In this document: positions 56,300 through 64,000 of the stretch, piece by piece
How positions within the stretch are numbered: the first letter of the stretch is position 1
Layout of the letters: the number at the start of each line of letters is the position of its first letter
Assembly (NCBI GenBank): GCA_019828595.1
Contig: JAHQRK010000004.1
Coordinates: 992,001 to 1,056,000 of the forward strand
Source of the DNA: Aphanomyces cochlioides
Lineage: Eukaryota > Oomycota > Saprolegniomycetes > Saprolegniales > Verrucalvaceae
Reading direction: 5' to 3'
DNA: 64,000 nucleotides
Notes under the pieces: model-generated
Databases searched by the model: none
Told to the model about the DNA's origin: nothing
What the model saw: only the letters and a program-made list of their open reading frames with translations
Translations under genes and position numbers: made by a program

Positions 56300-57512
56300 T
56301 TACGTTCCATCTTTGGTTGTTGCATAGTTTGTCGTTGCGTTCGTCGTTGCAGAGTTGTTGGCGCCTTCGGCAGCAGCAGCGGCTTTCTTTTGAGCTCTTT
56401 GCGATTCGATCCGAGCTTGGACAATCGATGTGAAATCCACCATGTACGATGCAATCACGTCCAAATCGGCCATGGCTTTCCGTCCATTTTGCAACAGCTC
56501 CATGTCTTCCGTCTTTTCATGGCCAGCCGCGTGTCCATGCTCTTCATTTGTCGCCATGACGTCCTTCACTTCAATGTGCTTTAGAATCGTTCCATGCATG
56601 CCACAAGTCGAACGCTGGAGTAAATTCCCCACAGCCATCAAGATTTGACTGACTTCGAGTGTTTTATCCGACGTATTTCGAATGGTCGTGTCGACCTAAA
56701 CGAATTTTTTCAAATTTATGAAAATGCCATGGCCGCACCTCATGCTGGAGACGGATCGCATTCGATTCACGCGTCTCGAGTTGTTTCTGCAGCGATGCGA
56801 TTTCATTGTTGAAATTCAAGATGTCGTTCGTTCTCTCCTTTGTAAACGTGGCAAACTTTTGCCGCTTGCGCTCGTTGTCCTTCTCGTGGACTTTTTGATT
56901 TTCCGATAAATCTCGGTTGGCGTCCTTGAGCGTGTTGTATCGATTGACGAGGTCTGTGATTTCCGGGTAGTCTTCTGGCACGGCCTCTTGGACAAGTTCC
57001 AAGTAGCGCGTGTACTTTAGATTCCTTTTCACCTAGCCACGTCGTCGCAGTCATGAAAAGACGAGCCCCGCGCGGTGTACCTCGTTGCTGAGCTTTTCAT
57101 TTTCCTCATTGAAGCGCTCGAGGGACTCTTTGAGCCGCGCGACGTCTTGCTCCTTGGCCAAACGCTGTTTGATTTCGTCGGACGCTCGTTTGATCGCTCG
57201 ATTGCGCTTGGATTCGTTCTCCTGGAGAAATTTGTTGAATTTAATGAGCGATTCTTGCAATTCCAAATCTTTCTTCCGGAGACCTTCTTCCCGCCGACGA
57301 AACGCATCCTATCGGATGAAGATTACGTGGTTAGGCATCAACAAGCTTACCTCTCGACGAGAAAACTCTTCCTTTTGGGCATCAAGCGCCTCTTGCACTT
57401 CAAACATTTGGCGCCGCTTTTCCAATAGCCTTGTGGCGGGGGAGACGTGATCCAACGTCAGTGTCTGCGGCATCATGAGTTTCCTATCCACGTTTGAAGC
57501 ATGTGCAACCAA
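56300..57512 (-). CDS. CCDC42: CCDC42/CFAP73-like flagellar coiled-coil protein
   Basis: Four exons: 57351-57512, 57081-57308, 56739-57032 and 56300-56695; 359 residues. The family signature is clear: LLEKRRQMFEVQEALDAQKE, then FRRREEGLRKKDLELQESLI and KFNKFLQENESKRNRA (DUF4200). The rest is coiled coil until an Ala/Asn/Thr-rich C-terminal tail. CCDC42/CFAP73 proteins belong to the axonemal or manchette apparatus (modifier of inner arms). The Met at 57476 is an alternative start. This fits a zoosporic organism with flagella. Confidence 0.85.
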
Positions 57513-58373
57513 TGCATCAGTCGATTCATGTACGCTTTCTCCGTGCTGAGGCTTTGCATGCTCGTCGACGGCAGCCCGAAGGAAATACCACCACTTGAAT
57601 CACAATCTATATTTAGTCAATGTTACTATTGTTATCCCGTCAAAGCAAAGTCTCAGCTGGCTGAGCCCCGCGCTTGCCTCTTGCATGATACTGACTGTAT
57701 TGGCTACAATGAGCACAACGGGGATTTGCCGAAAGAAAATTGCGCTGTTGAGCCTTCTCGAGCGCTCAAATTGGCCACATTTTGGCTCAAGATGCCAATG
57801 ACGAACTTGCGGGTGAAGGGTGTCTTGAAATGTCGGCAGGCTTGGGGTAAATAGCCTCCTTGTCATACATAGCGCTGGTCGTCGACTTGAACATCAAGGA
57901 GCTTGCACTCGCGCCAATCTTGCGTGTTTATGTCAATCCTTTCAAACAGTACGACATGAAGTACAGGCGACGCTCGAGAGATGCTGCGAACGGATCGACA
58001 TCACATCAGATCCTGTGGATACATGCTTGGTAGATGCAACAGTGGAATAAGGCGGCCTGACGAGATTTTCAACTGATCATATCTTTGTGCTGTTTCATTG
58101 ATTGGGATCGCATTCTCGACGGCAGACGAACGGGTCACTAAGACGAACCATTCAGCGTTGACATTTAAATCCCTTAGCGTACTCTTAATCGTCCGGACTC
58201 GATGCCTTCCATGGGTTGAATCCTGCGCCGAGGATGTTGTCCATGACCCGATGTGCGGTTCTGGGACTGTGGTGGTAGTTATCCGGATGGCACTTTGCAT
58301 CCTGTGGTTTGTGTATAACTGACCTTGCTCCTTTGCAGCGAGGCAGGAAGTGGAGAGTAAGGCGTCGATCGTA
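57513..58373. other. Divergent intergenic region, CCDC42-like / eIF4G
   Basis: About 860 bp with no supported gene. One palindromic motif TTATCCGGAT lies at about 58278-58287, around 90 bp upstream of the eIF4G start. Confidence 0.5.
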
Positions 58374-61300
58374 ATGTCTGCGCCCCCGCACGACACCCAG
58401 CGGTTTCCAGGTAGTATTTCGTTGTCGCGGTGTAGTCTCATTGGATGTCAAGGACACGGAAGCCGAGATGGGAACGCCTTGAACACCAACCAAGTATACT
58501 TGATGCAACGGACTGTGTTGTTTACGAACGTATCCATGTGTAGATCCCTGTTCGAACTTCTTCAGCACCGCCAATTGATACCTCGTACAAAAGCGGTGGC
58601 CCTGCTGCATTTATTCCCGGTCAGCATCTCAACCCCCATGCGGCTCCGCGCCAATATACTCCCCAGGCGAACTACGCCCAGTCTGGTGGAGTTTATCAAC
58701 CCGGTCAGCCTTTCTTTCCTAGAAATGCGCCACCACATCAGTACGCAGTTCCAGATGCCATGAATCACGGCGCGCACACTGGTCATCACATGAACGCCAA
58801 TGCACCCCCTCACATTCCAGGTCAAGGACGAAATACTTTCAATCCTGCAGCAGGCGGCGTTCCACCCGCGCAAACGTCCCGACCTGGTGCATCTGTACCA
58901 ATGCGCGGTCCGCCACGGATCAATCCAAACGTACAGCCATTTGTGCCACAATCTATGGCACACGCAGCTCACAACCAGCCTCCAGCTTACGTTCCTCGTA
59001 ATGGACAGCAACCAGGGTACTACAACCAAATGCAAGGTGAGATTGCCCACGTTGCATTGAGATCTTACTGTCTTTTAGGAGCATACATGGGTGGCCATAT
59101 GCACAATCAACCTCCACTGTACATGCCACCTCAGATGCAATATCCACCCATGCAGCACCCGATGGGCATGAATCCTAACGTTGGGATGGGCATTGCGTCG
59201 CATCCTGGACAGAGTCCAATGGCACCTGCTCCACGACCTGCTGCTCCACCTCAGCGGGAAAAGAAAGTGCTGCTTATCATCGACCCAAAGACAAAGAAAC
59301 CAATCAATGAGTGCGTCTCGTTGACTTCCGACGCTTCTGAAAAATCCGACACATCTACTGCGCCATCAACTCCTGCGAAGAAGCCAATTGCATCTACGTT
59401 GCGAGCTACGTCTGCTGAGTTTGTTCTACCCTCTAGCTTAGCATCACCCGCTCCTCCCGCTGCTTCTCCAAAGCCTCCTGTCGCAGCAGATTCTCCAAAG
59501 CCTCCAACCGTGGTAACCCCTCCAGTTGCAGTTACGTCCCCAAAGCGTTCTGCTCCAGTAGCATCCCCAAAGCACTCTGCTCCAGCGGCATCCCCAAAGC
59601 GCTCTGATCCAGTGGCATCCCCAAAAGTTTCAGTTGCATCGCCAAAGGCTGCAGCTGCCTCAGTTCCATCGCCAAAGCCTGCTACTACAGAAAAATCTAG
59701 CGTCGCAAAATCTGTCGCATCGCCTAAAGCCCAAGCGGCTCCTGCATCGCCAAAATCAAAAGAACCTAGTCTTGTCTTTGGCACTTTTGATGTCAGCGCT
59801 GAAGAAACGCATGTCTCTCCTAAAAATGTATCTCTTCCACCTGGATTTCACGACGTACCAAAGGACGAGAAACCTGATGAAGAAGTCCAAGCTGATGAAG
59901 AAGACACTGAAAACGTCGAAGAGGACGAAGACAAAGACGAAGCTCCTCCTAAACGTACAGTGCCTCGACCTGTCAACCCACAACCAACGAAGAATGGAAA
60001 ATTGTGCTATTCCTTTGAATTTCTCTTCAGGTAAAATCATGCTGCAAGTCTCGCCTTACCTCCTGTCTTTAGTTTCCGAGAAGAATATGTGGAACTTCCA
60101 GCCGCTACAGCGGAACCCAACTCAGGATGGCTGTCCATGGAAGTCATCAACGATGGTCCTAGCCGTTCTGGTAATCGCCGAATGGATCGCCAAGCGTCAT
60201 TTGGTCCAGCTGGACCATTGCAGCGACAAAGCAGTCGTGGCAATAACGGTAATTTTCATTATAAGAGTGTGGTATCATCAAATCATGTAGATAAATCCAA
60301 ACAGTGGCAACGAGATCAAGCTGTTCCTCGACGAGCTGGCGGTGGTCGTGGAGGATCTGGCGGTAAAATGCGCCAACAGGCTTCGCTGGATGATGTACCA
60401 CTGAAACGACGTGAAGATCGTTGGGTGCCCCAGAAAGCCACGTCGAATTTAGAGAAAGTGATGAAGCAAGTTCAAAGTATTATGAACAAGATGACAAATC
60501 AAAAGTTCGACACTCTCTCAGCCCAATTGAGTGAAATTGATATGGAAAGCTTGGAAATGCTATCCTCTGTCATCACAATTATTTTCGACAAAGCATTGGG
60601 AGAACCTCATTTTTGCGAAATGTATGCTAATTTGTGCGTGCGACTCGAACAACATTGGAAAGTGTGGAGCTTTTTGAAGATTGTTAAGAACGACGACAAC
60701 GAAAGCTGGTATTGGACCACGATGAGCGATACCGACGCTGAAGTTGTGGGTCCATTTGAGACAGAAGATGAGCTTCTCGAAAATGCTGAAGAGGACCCGT
60801 TGGAAGTTATCGCAGCTCCTGAGGGCCTTCAACTTAAGGAAGTTCGTGTTCGCAAGGAAAAGTTCATCAAAGTCTGGGAGTTGGATGGACAGCTTTATTG
60901 GTCTGGCCAAAGCTTGGAAGACTTGGGAGAACGTCAAGTGCTCAATGGTCCCTTTAAAACCCAAGACGATGCTAACTTGAACGCTATCAAGACGACATCG
61001 TTCAAACGTATCTTGCTGAATGCCTGCCAGGAGGAATTTGAAAAGGATAACATTTACGAAAAGCTGGACGAAGCATTGAACAAGGCCCGCGAAGAAGGCA
61101 CTTTGACTGCGGAAGTTGAAGCGAACTTTGAAGAAAAGAAGATGTTGACCAAGCGTCGAATGCTTGGTAATATCCGCTTCATTGGTGAACTTTACCGAAA
61201 GGGAATGCTGCAAGAGCGTATTATGCACGAATGTGTCATGAAATTGATGGGAGTTACCCGAGCTCAAACTCAGAACGCCAAAATAATTAAACTTGTTCCA

Positions 61301-62979
61301 CTACACCCTAGCGCTGCCCCCGACGAAGAAAATATTGAATCCTTGTCAAAATTGTTGACAACGATGGGCAAAGATTTGGAAGTCAAGGGCACGTTCCCAG
61401 GGGCAATGGCTGCTTACTTTGACTACCTGGCCTATTTGACAAAGGACAAACGATTGTCTTCCCGCATCAATTTCATGCTCCGTGATGTGATTGACCTCCG
61501 CAACAACCGATGGGAACCACGTCGTAAAGAATTGAAGCAAAAGACACTGGAGGAAATTCGAAAAGATGCAGAAAAGGAATTGGCAGCTAGCCAAAAGCGA
61601 CCCAATAATCCACCTCCTCGAGGAGTTGCGTCGTCGTCGTCCTCACGAGAAATGGGACGAGGTGGCAATGGATTCCGAGGCAACAACCCACCGCCACCTC
61701 AAAGAAACAATTTTGCATTGGACCGATCTCGATCACAGCAAATTGAAAAGCCTGGATCGCAAGGACGCCCCACCTCCTTCAATTTCAAAGGACGTGGCGG
61801 TGCTTCTAACGCAAAAGCTGCTCCAACTCCTCAAAAACCAGTCCAAATTCGACCTCAAAAGGAAATTCAAGACCAATTGTCCCAAGTGTCTGAAGACGTC
61901 ACGGCTACACTTGCCAAGAAGACGAAGTCAATCTTGGAAGAATTTGTTGGATTGAAGGATGTGAACGAAGCTGTGGCTTGTATTCAAGAGCTCAAGACCA
62001 ACAACTCGTCATTGTCGTCACTTCTTGTTTCTAGCTGCTTTGCAAAAGAAACATTGAAACTGGCTGTTGAAGAAAAAGACGCTGTTCGCGAAGGTATGTT
62101 TGACGCATTGGTTGCCTTGCAAGAGCAAAAGGCGCTTGAAAACGATGCGATTTTGTATGGATTGGAAGCAGCCATTTTGAGTGCGCCCGACTTGAGTTGC
62201 GATGTCCCCAAGATTCACGATCACTTGGGCACGATCCTTGCTCGATTATTCACGCCTGTTGAATCCTTAACTCTGGAATGGCTGGTTAGTGGATTTGACT
62301 GCGAGAGCGATGACGAAGCCTATCAAGAACTTGTGGATAGCGGTGTATTGTCGGGTGTCGTCGGTGCATTTTTGTCCAAAATTCCTGCAAAGGTAGCTGC
62401 TTCTCAATCCAGCTCGACTTTCATCAACAAGAATTTGACGTCCATCCTGCCGTCGTATGGCCGAACTACTGGAGACGTCATGCAATGGTTGAACAAATTT
62501 GGTCTGAACAATACTTTGCCTGCCATTTATAAAGCCGGTGAAGTCGTCACAACTGTCAAGCAATCCAAGAAAGTAGACGATGTGATTGCTTGGATTGAAA
62601 GCAACGTATCGGGTGATATGCGCGCCGACAGCTTGTTCGCCAAACAGACGTGTCTTTTCTTGTTGAGTCTTTCCAACTGGGATATCCCTCCAGCTGATCA
62701 TAGCAATTTGCTCATGGGTCTATGCGGTAATGTCGAAGGTCAAATGGCGTTTGTCGGTGGAATTATTCAAGAAGTTACCGATGGTAAGATGACATGCAAG
62801 CGGTTCAACTTTAAATTTCTGTGTTAGATAAATTGAAGCCGCTGTTGAACTATTTACTGCATGAGCACATTATCAGTGACAAGGCTTTCTTGAGCTGGAG
62901 AGACTCTTACCTCCGAAATCCCACCAAGGACAATGCGATTGAGCGCTTGGGCGATTTTTTTGACACATTGAGGAAATAG
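58374..62979 (+). CDS. EIF4G: eIF4G-like translation initiation scaffold
   Basis: Six exons: 58374-58410, 58453-58493, 58544-59036, 59079-60030, 60073-62783 and 62828-62979; 1461 residues. eIF4G links the cap-binding eIF4E, eIF4A and eIF3. The N-terminal ~250 residues are Pro/Gln/Tyr/Met-rich. A Ser/Pro/Lys low-complexity region (AASPKRS, VASPK) follows, then LCYSFEFLFSFRE at ~505. MIF4G at ~630-985 (VMKQVQSIMNKMT, RILLNACQEEFEK, LGNIRFIGELYR, LTTMGKDLE) is split by an insert at ~700-815. An Arg/Gly-rich linker follows, then an MA3 domain from ~1110 and a W2-like tail. Exon joins are in frame throughout. Confidence 0.92.
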
Positions 62980-63111
62980 CTTTAGATTTCTTGATGTTCT
63001 TTTAACTCGAATATGACGCATGTAGTGTGTGCCTGCATGAGCGCTCGACTTCGATTTTACAACACAATTCTATCCGATGCAACTATATTTCACAAATTGT
63101 CTTCCACTGTC

Positions 63112-63997
63112 CTACTTCTTCCTCGTTGCTGGCTTCAACCTGGGATCCTTTGCCTTCCGGGCTTCGTTCTTTTCACGTTCATGGAGCTCCCGTGATCTCT
63201 GTCGTGTCTTGGCGGCAACGTTAGAAGGGTTTGTATCATTCGCCTGGAGCTCTTGCTTGAGTTCGTGGACTTTGCGCAGTAAACTTTGATTCAATTGCAT
63301 TTCCAAACTTGTATGGTCAGCTTCCAGGGCTTGCTTCTCCTTGGCCTCCATTTGTTTGCGAAGCCAATTCTGTTGCATTTGATTTTTGCTGGCAAGTTGT
63401 TGCTGAAGGAGGCGTTCTTTTCGTTCCTCTGCTTCTCGTTCCTTTCGCCACATTTCAGCTTGTTTGTTGTACTCCCTAAACAAATTTGATTTCACCGAGA
63501 GGCATCAAGAAGGGGACGAACTCTTTTTCTTGGCGTTCCTTGTCCTTTTTCAATTTAATTTGTGCCTTGAGGTACTCTTGTTGTGCATGATTTCGCTCCA
63601 TCGCGTCGCGCTTTTTCTTCTCGTCGAGTTCCATGCTCCTCTTGTCGTATTCCTATCGATTTCGATCAGACTTGCGCATCGTTTGGCCATCTCATACGGA
63701 TTGGTATCGCAGGATGCGCAGTTCTTCCTCCTTGTTTTTCATTTCCATCTCAGCTTTCGATGTGTCGTCGAAATATTTCATCTTGGCTTGAATCTTCTTT
63801 GACATTTCTTCTAATCCTTTCAATCGCATAAAGTCTTTGTGCTCCTCCATCTTGATGTAGTCTTCGGCCAATTTCACTTCGAGTTCTCGGTCGGCCATCT
63901 TCATTTGTTTCTTGGCCATGAGCTGCTCAGCGTTTTCCTTCAAAACTTGCGCCATCTTGACTTTCTCTGCTTCTTTTCTTGCGATTTCTTTCGCCTC
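63112..63997 (-). CDS. TPH-domain (trichohyalin/plectin homology) coiled-coil protein, C-terminal part
   Basis: Partial; continues beyond the window. Minus-strand exons 63698-63997, 63522-63652 and 63112-63475 join in frame; a TAG acceptor sits at the window edge (63998-64000). The product is an unbroken Glu/Lys/Arg/Gln coiled coil (EAKEIARKEAEKVK, MKNKEEELRILRYQ, EYDKRSMELDEKKKRDAM, QAEMWRKEREAEERKERLLQ). This is the composition of TPH-domain axonemal proteins such as CFAP45, CFAP53 and MNS1; I cannot tell which. It is the second likely flagellar gene within 8 kb. Confidence 0.65.
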
Positions 63998-64000
63998 CTA

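Overview
The window is nuclear DNA of a zoospore-forming stramenopile, most likely an oomycete of the Aphanomyces/Saprolegnia type (inference). The grounds are: compact spliced genes with introns of about 40-55 nt and GT(A/G)..AG ends; lineage-typical PH, PX, FYVE and START signalling proteins; flagellar coiled-coil proteins (CCDC42 type, TPH type); and core eukaryotic genes (RIF1, UPF2, eIF4G, XPG, RBBP6). I found no tRNA, rRNA, CRISPR array or recognisable transposase or reverse transcriptase.

Layout. 0-10.9 kb: the 3' part of a RIF1 homologue, a small mitochondrial-type membrane protein, a relic inverted repeat, a multi-pass membrane protein, a PH protein and a sulfite oxidase. 10.8-22.8 kb: a rearranged segmental duplication. 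It has two full ~3.18-kb tandem units, a truncated third, then a 3.3-kb inverted arm, an older degenerate copy and an intact LRR gene. Each full unit carries a gene for a protein with a signal peptide, coiled coil and nuclear-localisation-like clusters, a broken copy of the LRR locus, and a captured 5' end of the sulfite oxidase gene. 23-64 kb: ordinary dense housekeeping and signalling genes, largely alternating in strand: UPF2, FtsJ-type methyltransferase, MATE transporter, dihydroxyacid dehydratase, RBBP6, a small coiled-coil protein head-to-head with a PH-PX protein, START-FYVE-GAF, BAR, enoyl-ACP reductase, PH-TM, a double rhodanese/dual-specificity phosphatase with FYVE, a Tudor-like/WW protein, XPG, CCDC42-like, eIF4G and a TPH-domain protein.

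How they fit together. UPF2, eIF4G and RBBP6 act in mRNA translation, decay and 3' processing; RIF1 and XPG in genome maintenance; ILV3, FabI and sulfite oxidase in metabolism; the PH/PX/FYVE/BAR/START proteins in phosphoinositide and membrane signalling; the CCDC42 and TPH proteins in the zoospore flagellum. The most unusual items are the amplified secreted-protein array, the duplicated MKP-like phosphatase with a Cys-to-Ser pseudo-active site, an insert inside the eIF4G MIF4G domain, and a TATCCGGATA-like palindrome that recurs at several promoters. Exon models were built by hand from frame continuity and GT-AG signals; no transcript evidence was available.
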